Positions 51,654-61,403 are shown, counted from the first letter of the stretch. The stretch: 64,000 nucleotides of DNA from Romboutsia faecis (GCF_014323405.1 NZ_JACRWE010000003.1:124001-188000); one strand, 5' to 3'. Numbers and translations are program-made. The notes: generated by a model from the sequence alone, not told the origin.

Positions 51654-52445
51654 ATGGGGGAATCTGCAAATAATATTGATAGTTTCAAAGGTTGCGAAGA
51701 TAAAGAATTGCTAAATGAGTATTTAGATACTATTGTTAAAAGAGATGATTTAATGCTTAAAAAACAGATATACTTAGATGCTAAACATATATGTATGTCT
51801 TATGATTTAATGAAGATTGAATTAATGTCAAAGATTAATGTCAAGAAATTAAAGATAGAAAATAATATGATAAAATCTAGTATAAAATTAGATAGAAGAT
51901 TAAATGAAGAGATTTTAAATAATTTGATACGTAGAGAGACAGTTACATTAAAAAATCAAATCATGGCTATTGATGATTTACTTAAAACAGCAAAAGAATA
52001 TATAATTGATTATGAGAAAGATGAGAATTATAAGAATGAAATTAGAAAATTATACAAAAAAATGATTTTAAGAATAAGTCCAACATTTAATCATCTTGAT
52101 TCAAATAAACAAAAACTATGGGAAAAAACTGAACTAGCTTACATATATAATAATTTAAATTTATTAAAAGTACTATCTAATTTACTTAACGAAGAGCATA
52201 TTCCTACGAAGAAATATAGTAGAGAAGAATTAGTTGAAAATATACATCAATTAAATGAGGAAATAAAATCTATGGAAAACCTATACCCGTTTAATATAGA
52301 TTGTAATATTGATGATAAAATATATATTGAATCTTATAGATGTGAGATAAAAGAAAGGATACAGGAAATAAAAGAAGAAGAAAAATATTTATATAGAGAA
52401 GTTGATTTACTAAAAAAGAAAATAAATTCACTTAATTTCAATTGA
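51654..52445 (+). CDS. Coiled-coil protein with degenerate J-like region
   Basis: A 263-residue, mostly helical protein. Residues 130-180 (RKLYKKMILRISPTFNHLDS, then KQKLWEKTELAYIYNNLNLLK) resemble the end of a DnaJ domain, but the HPD tripeptide that activates DnaK is SPT (142-144). Coiled coils lie at 55-115 and 200-260. GGGAGG precedes the ATG. The partner is unknown, and binding to DnaK seems unlikely without HPD. Confidence 0.6.
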   Translation: MGESANNIDSFKGCEDKELLNEYLDTIVKRDDLMLKKQIYLDAKHICMSYDLMKIELMSKINVKKLKIENNMIKSSIKLDRRLNEEILNNLIRRETVTLKNQIMAIDDLLKTAKEYIIDYEKDENYKNEIRKLYKKMILRISPTFNHLDSNKQKLWEKTELAYIYNNLNLLKVLSNLLNEEHIPTKKYSREELVENIHQLNEEIKSMENLYPFNIDCNIDDKIYIESYRCEIKERIQEIKEEEKYLYREVDLLKKKINSLNFN

Positions 52446-52456
52446 AATAATATTTA

Positions 52457-52494
52457 ATAATAGGGATGGAAATTTTATTTTCTATCCCTATTAT
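52457..52494. terminator. Bidirectional terminator
   Basis: AATAATAGGGAT pairs with ATCCCTATTAT between convergent genes, AT-rich both sides. Confidence 0.75.
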
Positions 52495-52501
52495 ATTACA
52501 A

Positions 52502-53617
52502 CTATTTATTAAGAGTATAGTATGTTAATAGTAAATTAACCATTTTACCATAACTTTCTGTTCCTTCCTTAACTCCATTTGCTTTTAGATAAGAGTTATT
52601 AAAACTATCAGATAAATCATTTATTTCACCTTCATATTTTGACCAAAATTTATTATTAGATTTTATATCATTAATTACATCATCAGATAAATTACGTGAT
52701 AATTCTTTATATGATTCAAAATCAACATTTCTTAAAGCATTAGATGTGTGAGATAAAGCAAGTCTATATCCAGAATAAATAAAATCTACATCAGAATGAT
52801 TAATTGATGCTAAATAAGCTATAAAATTCGCCTCATCCTCACTTGCATAACCACGCTGATGTGCCATTTCATGTAAAGTAGTAGATGGTATTGAAAAATC
52901 TGGTGTTGCTTTATTTATATTAGCTTCTCCAGTAAATGGAAAATAAATTCCGGTTATTCCTGTATAACACATTAATCTTGAAGAAAGTATGTATTTAGCA
53001 TTTCCATAGTACCCATCTAAGTTTGGCATAATATTAGAAATGTTATCAAAGCCTGTATGGGCTCTTTTTATAACGTCTTTATAATCAGAGTTTAGTTTCA
53101 TTATATTATTATTATCCTCTAAAACTAACTTTCTTGTTTCATTAGTTTTATCTACCAAGTACTTGTAAAGCTCTATTAAGTCTTCATTATTATATTCTAC
53201 TTTTGTAATAGACTTATTATTTTCTTTATTATATTTATCTATTAAGATAGTTTCTAAGGGTAATTTATTATAATTCAATCCCCATAAAATTATAAACAAA
53301 GAATAAGTAATTGAAAATATAGATAAAATATTTATTATAGAGTTTACTATATGAATTTTAAACTTATATTTATTTTTAAAAAGTAAATATAAAGAGTATA
53401 TTATGTAATATATTGAAATTATAATTACTGAATATATAGCAAATTCGTAAATAGAAAATGGGAATATACTACTAATTTTACTTAATAATTGAACTGTAAT
53501 CTTATTAATTCCTTGAGTATAGTAAGTTTCAATAAAATAAGGAAACTTTGAAGCTAAAAAATTCAGTAAAAGTGATAGAGGAAAAAGCATAAAAATTATT
53601 ATTTTATTTTTTCTCAT
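52502..53617 (-). CDS. DUF3810 family membrane metallopeptidase-like protein
   Basis: A 371-residue protein with three N-terminal helices (residues 7-25, 58-82, 90-112) and an extracellular domain with the zinc-peptidase signature TLHEMAHQRGYASEDEANF (HExxH plus a downstream acidic cluster). DUF3810 proteins are uncharacterised. Single gene with AGGAGATTC before the ATG. Probable membrane-bound protease, substrate unknown. Confidence 0.85.
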   Translation of the reverse strand: MRKNKIIIFMLFPLSLLLNFLASKFPYFIETYYTQGINKITVQLLSKISSIFPFSIYEFAIYSVIIISIYYIIYSLYLLFKNKYKFKIHIVNSIINILSIFSITYSLFIILWGLNYNKLPLETILIDKYNKENNKSITKVEYNNEDLIELYKYLVDKTNETRKLVLEDNNNIMKLNSDYKDVIKRAHTGFDNISNIMPNLDGYYGNAKYILSSRLMCYTGITGIYFPFTGEANINKATPDFSIPSTTLHEMAHQRGYASEDEANFIAYLASINHSDVDFIYSGYRLALSHTSNALRNVDFESYKELSRNLSDDVINDIKSNNKFWSKYEGEINDLSDSFNNSYLKANGVKEGTESYGKMVNLLLTYYTLNK

Positions 53618-53756
53618 AATTGAATCTCCTAAGTTTATTTATAAATATATTATAAGATAATATTCTTAAAATAAATATAATATTATACACTAAATCTTTA
53701 TATTAACAAAATATTGAGTTATAATAATTAAAACAATATTTAAAGGAAGGTAAGAT

Positions 53757-53990
53757 ATGAAAGATATTAGCATAAAGTTAACTAGAGATAATTTTAATTT
53801 TAGATTTAAACAGTATGAAGGTATGTATTTTCACTGCACTATAAGCGAAGACAGTGAAGTAATTAGATATAAAATAACAAAAGATAAAGAAGGTATGGAA
53901 CTTAAAGAGTTTGGGAATACACATTTAAAAGAAAATATGCTTTATATTCCTCAAATTGAGGCTTATATTGATTTAAAAAGTATAAAATAA
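53757..53990 (+). CDS. Small protein of unknown function
   Basis: A 77-residue soluble protein with alternating beta-type pattern (MYFHCTISEDSEVIRYKITK, residues 23-42). AAAGGAAGG before the ATG and a terminator after it support a real gene. No family recognised. Confidence 0.6.
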   Translation: MKDISIKLTRDNFNFRFKQYEGMYFHCTISEDSEVIRYKITKDKEGMELKEFGNTHLKENMLYIPQIEAYIDLKSIK

Positions 53991-54028
53991 TAAAAAGATT
54001 TTTAGAAAATAAAAAGTACATATTATTT

Positions 54029-54058
54029 AAAAGCATTGGTAATTGCCAATGCTTTTTT
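54029..54058 (+). terminator. Terminator
   Basis: AAAAGCATTGG pairs with CCAATGCTTTT, followed by T. Confidence 0.88.
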
Positions 54059-54142
54059 AGTTAGATTTATTTTCAAGTATTTTAAAAAATGATTTACAAA
54101 TAATAAATTAAAATACTTTATAAAAATATAAGGAGTGACATA

Positions 54143-54322
54143 ATGGATAAAAAAGAAAAATGTGAATGTAGTAATCAATGGGCAGGTTCAAATATTTCAT
54201 GGACGAGTAAAGCTGAATTAAAAGAAAAAGATGAAAGAAACAATCAATGGACATCAACACTTAAGAAAAGTCCAGAAGCGTATTCAGAAAATTGCTATCA
54301 AGAAAATCATAATAAAAAATAA
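54143..54322 (+). CDS. 59-residue hydrophilic protein with internal repeat
   Basis: MDKKEKCECSNQWAGSNISW begins the protein, and a similar NNQWTST follows about 25 residues later, so it contains two short NQW(A/T) units. Three cysteines, many Lys, Glu and Asn. AAGGAGTGA lies before the ATG and a terminator after the stop. Not recognised; small size and cysteines would suit a spore-coat or redox peptide, but that is a guess. Confidence 0.55.
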   Translation: MDKKEKCECSNQWAGSNISWTSKAELKEKDERNNQWTSTLKKSPEAYSENCYQENHNKK

Positions 54323-54327
54323 TAAAA

Positions 54328-54366
54328 TAAAAAATGGCTTTTATTTATATAGAAGCCATTTTTTAT
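54328..54366. terminator. Bidirectional terminator
   Basis: AAAAATGGCTT pairs with AAGCCATTTTT between the convergent 59-residue gene and the YvlD gene. Confidence 0.85.
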
Positions 54367-54391
54367 AAACTAATTTATTGATATTATAATT

Positions 54392-54733
54392 TTACTCATC
54401 AAAGATATTATAGAAAATTGTATTAGCAATGGATAAAAGAATTGATGCAATTATAGCATTAAAAAGCCCGTATAAATGTACATCACTAACAATGGAAAAT
54501 GCAAGTTTTAGAACAATACCATTAATTACTAAAGAGAATAGTCCTAAACTTAAAAAAGTAATAGGCAGTGAAAAAAACTGTATAATAGGTTTAACAAACG
54601 TGTTAAGTAAGCCAAATATTAATGTTAATATTAATAATGCCTTTAATGAACCTATATACATGCTATCCATTATATTAGATACAATAAATAAAGAAATAGC
54701 ATTTATAACTATAAATAATGAAAATCTTTTCAT
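54392..54733 (-). CDS. YvlD/phage-holin-IV-like membrane protein
   Basis: A 113-residue protein with four helices of the PF04020 family. ILTLIFGLLNTFVKPIIQFF (residues 36-55) and LPITFLSLGLFSLVINGIVL are typical. Although labelled holin-like in databases, the family is chromosomal and YvlD-related, with no shown lysis role. The ATG at 54733 follows AAAGGAG at 8 bases; a longer frame starts inside that site. Confidence 0.88.
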   Translation of the reverse strand: MKRFSLFIVINAISLFIVSNIMDSMYIGSLKALLILTLIFGLLNTFVKPIIQFFSLPITFLSLGLFSLVINGIVLKLAFSIVSDVHLYGLFNAIIASILLSIANTIFYNIFDE

Positions 54734-54759
54734 ATACAAAACTCCTTTCAAAAACTATT

Positions 54760-55252
54760 AATTGTTATCCAAAATTGATAAGTTTCTTTTATATTATATA
54801 AACAAAGCAGGAATTATAAACCTATCTTTAGTATAAAAAATATATTTATCAAATTGATTTATTTATGATAATAAGATCTTTTCAAAGTTATAACAATATG
54901 AATAAAGTATTAAAGTAATCGCATTAATACTTACAGTATAAATTATATATAAAAAAAAAATTATATTATAGACATCAACCTAAAAATGAAATATACTAAT
55001 ATTAAATCAGCAAGAAATGACAAAATAATAATAAATAAGACATTGGAATTCGACATAAATATTTATTTAAAACATAAAAAATAAATTACTAAAATATCCC
55101 TACTTTTAGACTATCTCACGATAGTCTATTTTTTTATAAGTTATTTCCATAAGTTCTACATATTTATAAGTTAAAATATAAGAATTAAAGTACTGAAATA
55201 ATTAAATTGAATTTCAGTACTTATTTTGAGACATATATGAAAGAGGATACGT
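54760..55252. other. 490-bp gene-free stretch with two orphan terminators
   Basis: No protein frame with a ribosome site. TAGACTATC/GATAGTCTA plus T run (55107-55136) and AAGTACTGAAAT/ATTTCAGTACTT (55188-55222) are both terminator-like but follow no gene on the plus strand. A short non-coding transcript ending at 55136 is possible. Confidence 0.45.
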
Positions 55253-56365
55253 ATGAAAAAAATTCAATTAAAACTTATAAAACAATTGGACTGGAAATTG
55301 ATATTAACTACGATTTTTATATTTGCTTTTGGAATTTTAATATTAACAACTGCAACTCATGCAAATAGTACAGGAAATTATAAAGAAATAAAAAAACAAC
55401 TCTTAGCTTTTGTTCTAGGCATTATTTTAATAATATCTATTCTTAGAATAAATTACTCCCAAATGGGTAAAAACTATAAATATTTTTATTTAGCAAGTAT
55501 AGTATTACTTTTGATGGTATGGGTACCAGGACTTGGGAAAGTACAAGAAGGTGCAAGACGTTGGATAAAAATAGGACCATTATATCTACAGACTTCAGAA
55601 TTAGTTAAACTTACTTTTATTATAAGTTATGCTAAAATAGTGGAAAAGTATAGAGGAAAACTAAATACTATAAAAGAAATAGTACCTGTAGTGTTAAAAG
55701 CAATGCCAATATTAGTACTTATGCTAATACAGCCAGATTTAGGTGGAACAATAGTATTTGGGTGCATAATGATGGGAATGTTATTTGTAGCGGGGCTTAA
55801 TACTAAAATAATAAAAAATATATCAATAATCATAGTAATTCTATTGCCATTAATTTATTTGTGTATGGCTCCTCATCAAAAAGTAAGGATAGAAGCATTT
55901 CTTCATCCTGATGACCTAAGTTATGAAGGTAACTATCAAGTTGTGCAATCTATGATAGCAATAGGTTCAGGAGGGTTACTAGGAAAAGGAATTTACCAAG
56001 GAACACAAAACCATAGTGGATTTTTACCGGTATCTGATAGTGATTTTATATTTGCAGTTATAGGAGAAGAATTAGGTGCTATAGGTATGATGGGAATTAT
56101 CCTATTATTTATAATATTTTTGTTAAGAATGTTATACCTAGCAAAGAAAGCTAAAGATTTTTATGGTACATTAATTATAACTGGTGTGACAAGTATGTTT
56201 ACATATCAAATAATACAAAATATAGGAATGACAATGGCATTAATACCTGTTACAGGGGTTACTCTACCTTTTATTAGTTATGGAGCAAGTTCCCTTGTAT
56301 CGTCTATGGCTAGTGTTGGACTAGTACTTAATGTAGGGATGAGGAAGAAAAAAATAAACTTTTAA
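55253..56365 (+). CDS. rodA: RodA-type peptidoglycan glycosyltransferase (SEDS)
   Basis: A 370-residue SEDS protein with ten helices. Signature parts are GARRWIKIGPLYLQTSELVK (residues 102-121), the catalytic region QPDLGGTIVFG, and VTGVTLPFISYGASSLVSS. Polymerises lipid II with a partner PBP. Length and sequence favour RodA over FtsW/SpoVE. GAGGATACGT before the ATG gives only a moderate site. Confidence 0.88.
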   Translation: MKKIQLKLIKQLDWKLILTTIFIFAFGILILTTATHANSTGNYKEIKKQLLAFVLGIILIISILRINYSQMGKNYKYFYLASIVLLLMVWVPGLGKVQEGARRWIKIGPLYLQTSELVKLTFIISYAKIVEKYRGKLNTIKEIVPVVLKAMPILVLMLIQPDLGGTIVFGCIMMGMLFVAGLNTKIIKNISIIIVILLPLIYLCMAPHQKVRIEAFLHPDDLSYEGNYQVVQSMIAIGSGGLLGKGIYQGTQNHSGFLPVSDSDFIFAVIGEELGAIGMMGIILLFIIFLLRMLYLAKKAKDFYGTLIITGVTSMFTYQIIQNIGMTMALIPVTGVTLPFISYGASSLVSSMASVGLVLNVGMRKKKINF

Positions 56366-56389
56366 CACCTTGACTAAGGAGGTATGAAA

Positions 56390-57100
56390 TTGATTAAAAA
56401 TATAGATAAGACATATGATGAATTATCTAATTCATATAAAAAAGAATATGAAGAAAGTAGCCCTTTTAATTCAGACTATGAAAGACCAGCTATGATTAAG
56501 TTATTAGATAAATCTATATACAAAAAAGAAATACTTGATGCGGGATGTGCTGGAGGATGGTATACAGAGAAGTTTATTTCAATGGGAGCTAAAGTTACTG
56601 CTATAGATGTCAGTGAAACAATGATTAAGATTACAAAAGAAAGAACTTGTAATAAAGCGGATGTACTTAACTTGGATTTAAATAATGAATTACCTTTTAA
56701 AGAAAACAAATTTGATATTATTGTTAGTTCACTTACATTACATTATATAGAAGATTTAAAAAAGACATTTAGTGAATTTAAAAGAATATTAAAACCTAAT
56801 GGAGTATTATTATTTTCAGTTCATCATCCTTGTATGGATATAAAAGATTTTGAAGATGAAAATTATTTTATAACAAAGCTATACAAAGAAAAATGGGAAA
56901 AGAGTGGCGTAGTAGTAGATGTTCAATTTTTTCATAGACCTTTACAGGAAATAATAAATACTACTACAAAATACTTTAACTTAGAATGTTTAGTTGAACC
57001 AACTCCAGAGGAAAGTTTTAAAGAAAAAGACTTAAATAATTATAATTATCTTTTAAAAAATCCTCATTTTTTAATAATAAAAGCAATAAATAATAAGTAA
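56390..57100 (+). CDS. Class I SAM-dependent methyltransferase
   Basis: A 236-residue methyltransferase. SAM-binding motif I is ILDAGCAGGWYTEKF, motif II TAIDVSETMI, and post-I FDIIVSSLTLHYI. The TTG at 56390 is 7 bases after AAGGAGG; the ATG at 56384 overlaps that site, so TTG is the better start. It follows rodA by 24 bp and may be cotranscribed. Substrate unknown. Confidence 0.85.
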   Translation: MIKNIDKTYDELSNSYKKEYEESSPFNSDYERPAMIKLLDKSIYKKEILDAGCAGGWYTEKFISMGAKVTAIDVSETMIKITKERTCNKADVLNLDLNNELPFKENKFDIIVSSLTLHYIEDLKKTFSEFKRILKPNGVLLFSVHHPCMDIKDFEDENYFITKLYKEKWEKSGVVVDVQFFHRPLQEIINTTTKYFNLECLVEPTPEESFKEKDLNNYNYLLKNPHFLIIKAINNK

Positions 57101-57132
57101 GTTTAAACTTAAGAGAATTAAACTATAAATAT

Positions 57133-57175
57133 ATAATAATGACGATGGTACTATAAACCATCGTCATTATTATAA
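57133..57175. terminator. Bidirectional terminator
   Basis: ATAATGACGATGGT pairs with ACCATCGTCATTAT between the convergent methyltransferase and cupin genes. Confidence 0.88.
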
Positions 57176-57191
57176 TTATTGAAAATAAGTA

Positions 57192-57539
57192 TTAAGCATC
57201 TTTAAATTCTGCACCTGCTCCTACCTTAGTTATTTGTACAGCAACCATATTTTCATTTCCATTTGTAATTTCGTGCCATTCACCAGCTTTTACTAATATC
57301 ATAGCACCTTCTTTTACATGATGCTCTTTATCAGCAACTATCATAGTTCCAGATCCTTTTACAAATACGAAAATTTGTTCACCGTTTGGGTGTCTGTGCA
57401 TTTTTAAAACTTGATTTGGTTTAAAATAGTAAACCTCAGAAGTCATATCGTTACCTGAAAAAACTGGTATTTTAGGAACAGCAGCATCATTATATTGTTC
57501 TAAAGTTCCATCTAGTAAGTTCTTATGCATATCTTCCAT
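57192..57539 (-). CDS. Small cupin-domain protein
   Basis: A 115-residue single cupin. Metal ligands are in KMHRHPNGEQIFVF (His, His, Glu) and the final His of GEWHEITN. Such proteins act as sugar isomerases, dioxygenases or binding proteins. AAAGGAG before the ATG. Single gene. Confidence 0.87.
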   Translation of the reverse strand: MEDMHKNLLDGTLEQYNDAAVPKIPVFSGNDMTSEVYYFKPNQVLKMHRHPNGEQIFVFVKGSGTMIVADKEHHVKEGAMILVKAGEWHEITNGNENMVAVQITKVGAGAEFKDA

Positions 57540-57682
57540 AGTTAATCTCCTTTTAAATATATTTATCTATATTAGATTTTCCATTTAAAGAATTAACTAT
57601 TCCGAAATATTGAGTAATTGATTTACAATGTTATCCAAACAATTTTTATAATAATTGAATTTTAACATAATATATAACTATA

Positions 57683-58510
57683 TTACATACAGGATATACC
57701 TACTATTCCAGGCCCTGAATGAGAACATACAACACATCCTATGTTAACAAAGTACAATTCTTTAACAGTAGCTTCTTTTAGTAATGCTTCTTTTAGTAAA
57801 TTAAAATCATCTTCATTGTCACCAGCACCAATTATTATAGTTCTGTTACTTAAGTCATTTCCATATTTATTAACTAATGAATTTACCAAAGTAGAATATA
57901 TTTGCTTTTTCCCTCTAACTTGAGATTTTTGAGCTACTAGACCATCTTTTACTTCTAGTATTGGTTTTATTGATAATAAATTTCCTAAAATTGCTTTAGT
58001 AGAAGAAATTCTACCTCCCATTTTTAAGTATTCTAAATTATCTACAGAGAATACTACTTCTTCGCTGCTTTTTAGTTGTTCTAGCTTAGTAATTATTTCT
58101 TTTATTGAATAACCATATTCAACCATTTCACAAGCTTTTATAACGAATAAAGCACTTCCTATTGAAAGGTTTTGAGTATCAAAAACAGTTACATTATCAT
58201 GACCATCATTTTTAGCAATTATAGAACTTTGATAAGTTCCTGAAGCAGAAGATGAACCTGCTATATATAATATTTCTTTATCATCATATTTTTCAAAAAT
58301 AGATTTAAATTGAGCATAAGTAGCTTGAGATGTTTTTGGCATTGAGTTTGTTTCTCTAAGCATTTTATAAAATTCTTTATTTGTTAGATTTTCTCCATCT
58401 AAGTATTCATTTCCATTAAAAATAACTGTTAATGGAACTATTTCAATGTCATATTTTTCTATTATCTCTATTGGCAAATCCGATATACTATCGCATATTA
58501 TTTTTATCAT
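57683..58510 (-). CDS. DegV family fatty-acid-binding protein
   Basis: A 275-residue DegV protein. The N-terminus IICDSISDLPIEIIEKYDIE (residues 4-23) and TSQATYAQFKSIFE, SSASGTYQSS and the C-terminal SHSGPGIVGISC are typical. Related to FakB, which presents fatty acids to FakA for phosphorylation; no fakA is near. GGAGG before the start. Confidence 0.92.
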   Translation of the reverse strand: MIKIICDSISDLPIEIIEKYDIEIVPLTVIFNGNEYLDGENLTNKEFYKMLRETNSMPKTSQATYAQFKSIFEKYDDKEILYIAGSSSASGTYQSSIIAKNDGHDNVTVFDTQNLSIGSALFVIKACEMVEYGYSIKEIITKLEQLKSSEEVVFSVDNLEYLKMGGRISSTKAILGNLLSIKPILEVKDGLVAQKSQVRGKKQIYSTLVNSLVNKYGNDLSNRTIIIGAGDNEDDFNLLKEALLKEATVKELYFVNIGCVVCSHSGPGIVGISCM

Positions 58511-58823
58511 GTCTAAACCTCCGTAAGTGTATGTGTTAATATTTACTAGTATATATTAACATGGTTATATTATTAAGTAAATAAAAAAATTTGACACTCA
58601 AAATAATTGCAATATAAAATATTATAATAATTACTATTTTAATGGTATTTCACGATAAAGTAAGGTATGATTATCAATCATATACCTTAAAGAATAAGCA
58701 TTGTAAATATGATGAATAATATTAATAAATATATAAGATTTAAAAGTATGATGCTAAAGGAGATATATTTGATTATATTTCTATATATTAGTAAATACTT
58801 AAAATAATAAGGAGATATGACAT
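58511..58823. other. Gene-free stretch
   Basis: AT-rich. One bulged hairpin TAAGGTAT...ATACCTTA at 58661-58689 is visible without a T run. Otherwise it probably carries the promoters for the divergent degV and small-protein genes. Confidence 0.5.
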
Positions 58824-59018
58824 ATGAAAAACAAAAATGAAAATAAACTAAAAAATGAAAATATAGAAAAATTAGAATATGATATTCTTGGAAATGCATT
58901 TATAGGAGATTTATATAACAACCAAGAAGAATTGGATAATACCAATCAAAATTTAATTATGCATTTGCAATCTAATCAAATAAAAAAAGCAAGTAAAGAT
59001 ACTAAGAATAGGAGATAG
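58824..59018 (+). CDS. Small hydrophilic protein upstream of murJ
   Basis: A 64-residue Lys/Asn/Glu-rich protein, likely helical or disordered. AAGGAGATATG precedes the ATG. The murJ start follows 6 bp after the stop, so it may be translationally coupled. No family recognised; it could be a leader for murJ. Confidence 0.55.
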   Translation: MKNKNENKLKNENIEKLEYDILGNAFIGDLYNNQEELDNTNQNLIMHLQSNQIKKASKDTKNRR

Positions 59019-59023
59019 AATTG

Positions 59024-60571
59024 ATGTCAAAAGTAGCAAAAGCTGCCTTAGGTCTTATGGCAGCAACTTTAATAGCGAAAATTTTAGGTTTTGGTAGAGA
59101 GTTAACTTTAGCCTCAGCATATGGAGCATCGTCAACTAGTGATGCATTTTTAGTTGCAATGAATATACCAGCAGTAATATTTACAGCTATTGGTACTTCG
59201 CTAGGGACAGCATTTATACCACTTTACTGTGAAGTAAACTCAAGCCAAGGTGAAAAAGCCTCAATTAAATATACAAACAATATTTTTAACGTAGTTGTTC
59301 TTATATGTATAGTAATTTCTATAATAGGAGCAATATTCACACCACAGGTTGTAAAATTATTTGCATTAGGTTTTAAAGGTGAAACTATGGAAAAAGCAGT
59401 ATATTTTACAAGAGCAATGATTCTTGGTATACCTTTTTTAGGTATAAGTTATATAATGATGGCTTATCTTCAAGTAAAAGAAAATTTTATAATACCAGGA
59501 CTTATGCCCGTACCTTATAATACATGTATAATAATATCAATACTCTTAAGTGTTAAAACTTCACCATATATATTACCATGGGGTGCGCTAATAGGATTAT
59601 TAGGGCAATTTTTATTTCAACTTCCTTTTGCAATGAAAAAAGGATTTATATATAAACCGTATATAAATTTAAAAGATGAATATTTAAAGAAAATGTTGTG
59701 GCTTGTTGCACCTGTACTTATAGGAGTAGCGGTTAATCAAATAAATACAATTGTAGATAGAACAATAGCATCTACTTTAGTTGAAGGAAGCATATCAGCT
59801 TTGAATTATGCTAATAAACTAAATCAATTTGTTATGGGAATGTTTATAGTGTCGATATCTTCAGTTGTATATCCAATGTTATCAAAACTATCAACAGAAA
59901 ATAACAAAGTAAAATTTAATCAATCTATAGTAAAAGCAATAAATATTGTTATTTTATTAGTTATACCCATATCTGTAGGAGCTATAATACTATCAACACC
60001 AATAGTTAAGATATTATTCCAAAGAGGTGAATTTGATGCTAGAGCAACTTATATGACTTCAGTAGCCCTTGTATTTTATTCAATAGGAATGATAGGATTT
60101 GGACTTAGAGATATATTAGGTAAAGTATTTTATTCATTACAGGATACTAGAACACCTATGATTAATGGAGCTATTGCTATGGGCTTAAATATAACATTAA
60201 ATATATTATTTGTTAAGTTTACTAATATGCAATTAGCAGGACTTGCACTTGCTACAAGTACAGCTGCCTTAGTAACTGTAACAATGCTATTTACAAGTTT
60301 GAGAATAAAAATTGGTCCATTTGGTGGAAAGTCAATACTTTTAGTTTTTATTAAAGCAATAATATCTGCATTACTAATGGCTGTAATTACAACAATAATA
60401 TATAGAAAAGTATCATATTTATTAGGTACTGGTACTATGAAAGAAATTATAACCTTAGCTGTAGCAATTGGAGTAGGAGCTATAGTATATGCTACAAGCA
60501 TTATAGTACTAAAAGTAGATGAAGTAAACTTGATTTTAAATAGTTTGAAGAGTAAAATAAAAAGAAGTTAA
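59024..60571 (+). CDS. murJ: Lipid II flippase MurJ
   Basis: A 515-residue MOP-type flippase with fourteen hydrophobic helices that moves lipid II across the membrane. The start AAKILGFGRELTLASAYGASS (residues about 18-38, shown in part) and FQRGEFDARATYMTS (near 335) and the conserved Arg and Asp residues fit MurJ. AGGAGA lies 8 bases before the ATG at 59024. Distant from rodA by 2.6 kb but in the same direction. Confidence 0.93.
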   Translation: MSKVAKAALGLMAATLIAKILGFGRELTLASAYGASSTSDAFLVAMNIPAVIFTAIGTSLGTAFIPLYCEVNSSQGEKASIKYTNNIFNVVVLICIVISIIGAIFTPQVVKLFALGFKGETMEKAVYFTRAMILGIPFLGISYIMMAYLQVKENFIIPGLMPVPYNTCIIISILLSVKTSPYILPWGALIGLLGQFLFQLPFAMKKGFIYKPYINLKDEYLKKMLWLVAPVLIGVAVNQINTIVDRTIASTLVEGSISALNYANKLNQFVMGMFIVSISSVVYPMLSKLSTENNKVKFNQSIVKAINIVILLVIPISVGAIILSTPIVKILFQRGEFDARATYMTSVALVFYSIGMIGFGLRDILGKVFYSLQDTRTPMINGAIAMGLNITLNILFVKFTNMQLAGLALATSTAALVTVTMLFTSLRIKIGPFGGKSILLVFIKAIISALLMAVITTIIYRKVSYLLGTGTMKEIITLAVAIGVGAIVYATSIIVLKVDEVNLILNSLKSKIKRS

Positions 60572-60664
60572 ATATTATATAGGCTATCTCAAATATTTAT
60601 ATGATACAAATATTGTGATACGCCTATTTTAATTTTATTTAGGATAAATTAGCAGGAGAGAAAA

Positions 60665-61174
60665 ATGATATCAAAAAGAGTAAAGCAATTTTATACTAAT
60701 GTAACAGATTTTATGAGTGAAGAAGATTACAAGTATGTTAAGAGTATTTTAAATGATATTGAATTTGATTTGTTTAGAAAATTATTAAAATCGGAACAAA
60801 AACACAGTGTTAGAATTGCAAGAGAAATAGAGTATATAATTAATCATGAATTAACTGATAATAATGATATTAGAATCAATAAAAATATATTAGTTAAATC
60901 GGCTCTACTTCATGATATAGGAAAAATTAGAAAAAAAATAAATGTAATAGATAAGTCAATAATTGTAATTCTTAATAAATTAACTAAAAGTAATTTAAGA
61001 AAGTTTAGAAAGTCTGCTAAAATTCAATGCTATTATAATCATAGTGAGTATAGCTATGAGATTTTAAAAGAATTAACAGAAGATGAACTTCTTCTATATA
61101 TTGTGAAAAATCATCATAGTAATATGGAAGATGAGATGATAAAATTTTTCCAAGAAATAGATGATAGAAACTAA
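60665..61174 (+). CDS. HD-domain protein
   Basis: A 169-residue HD-superfamily protein. The motif ALLHDIGKIRKK (residues 81-92) and the later YYNHSEYSYEIL and VKNHHSNM supply the metal ligands. Likely a small phosphohydrolase. GCAGGAGAG before the ATG. Convergent with the small membrane protein. Confidence 0.85.
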   Translation: MISKRVKQFYTNVTDFMSEEDYKYVKSILNDIEFDLFRKLLKSEQKHSVRIAREIEYIINHELTDNNDIRINKNILVKSALLHDIGKIRKKINVIDKSIIVILNKLTKSNLRKFRKSAKIQCYYNHSEYSYEILKELTEDELLLYIVKNHHSNMEDEMIKFFQEIDDRN

Positions 61175-61203
61175 ATTATTTATATACTTGTTTAGATTTG
61201 AAT

Positions 61204-61240
61204 AAAAAAGAGTTTCCTCGGTTTAAGGAAACTCTTTTTA
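61204..61240. terminator. Bidirectional terminator
   Basis: AAAAAGAGTTTCCT pairs with AGGAAACTCTTTTT; T runs on both strands. Confidence 0.88.
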
Positions 61241-61241
61241 T

Positions 61242-61403
61242 CTATATCAACATTTTATATAGAAGTAGCAGAATTAAAACGACAGAAGCAATTTTAAATG
61301 CAATTCCTGATACTAATTTTATCGCTTTTACTGTGATTCCTATAACTACAATTAAAAAACATAATCTAAGCAATAAATTAATATCCATAAAGTTAATATC
61401 CAT
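61242..61403 (-). CDS. 53-residue two-helix membrane protein
   Basis: On the minus strand an ATG at 61403 has GGAGG 8 bases upstream and opens a 53-codon frame: MDINFMDINLLLRLCFLIVV, then a second hydrophobic helix. It ends directly at the terminator. The start is duplicated within the frame (MDINFMDIN). A plus-strand frame of 75 codons overlaps it but has no ribosome site. Function unknown; small size and position suit a regulatory or toxin-like peptide, which is only a guess. Confidence 0.65.
   Translation of the reverse strand: MDINFMDINLLLRLCFLIVVIGITVKAIKLVSGIAFKIASVVLILLLLYKMLI

Noticed and set aside
54392..54733. Phage holin, suggesting a prophage with the amidase at 26.9 kb
   Set aside because: The holin label is only a family name, the two genes are 27 kb apart and no phage structural or integrase genes are present.
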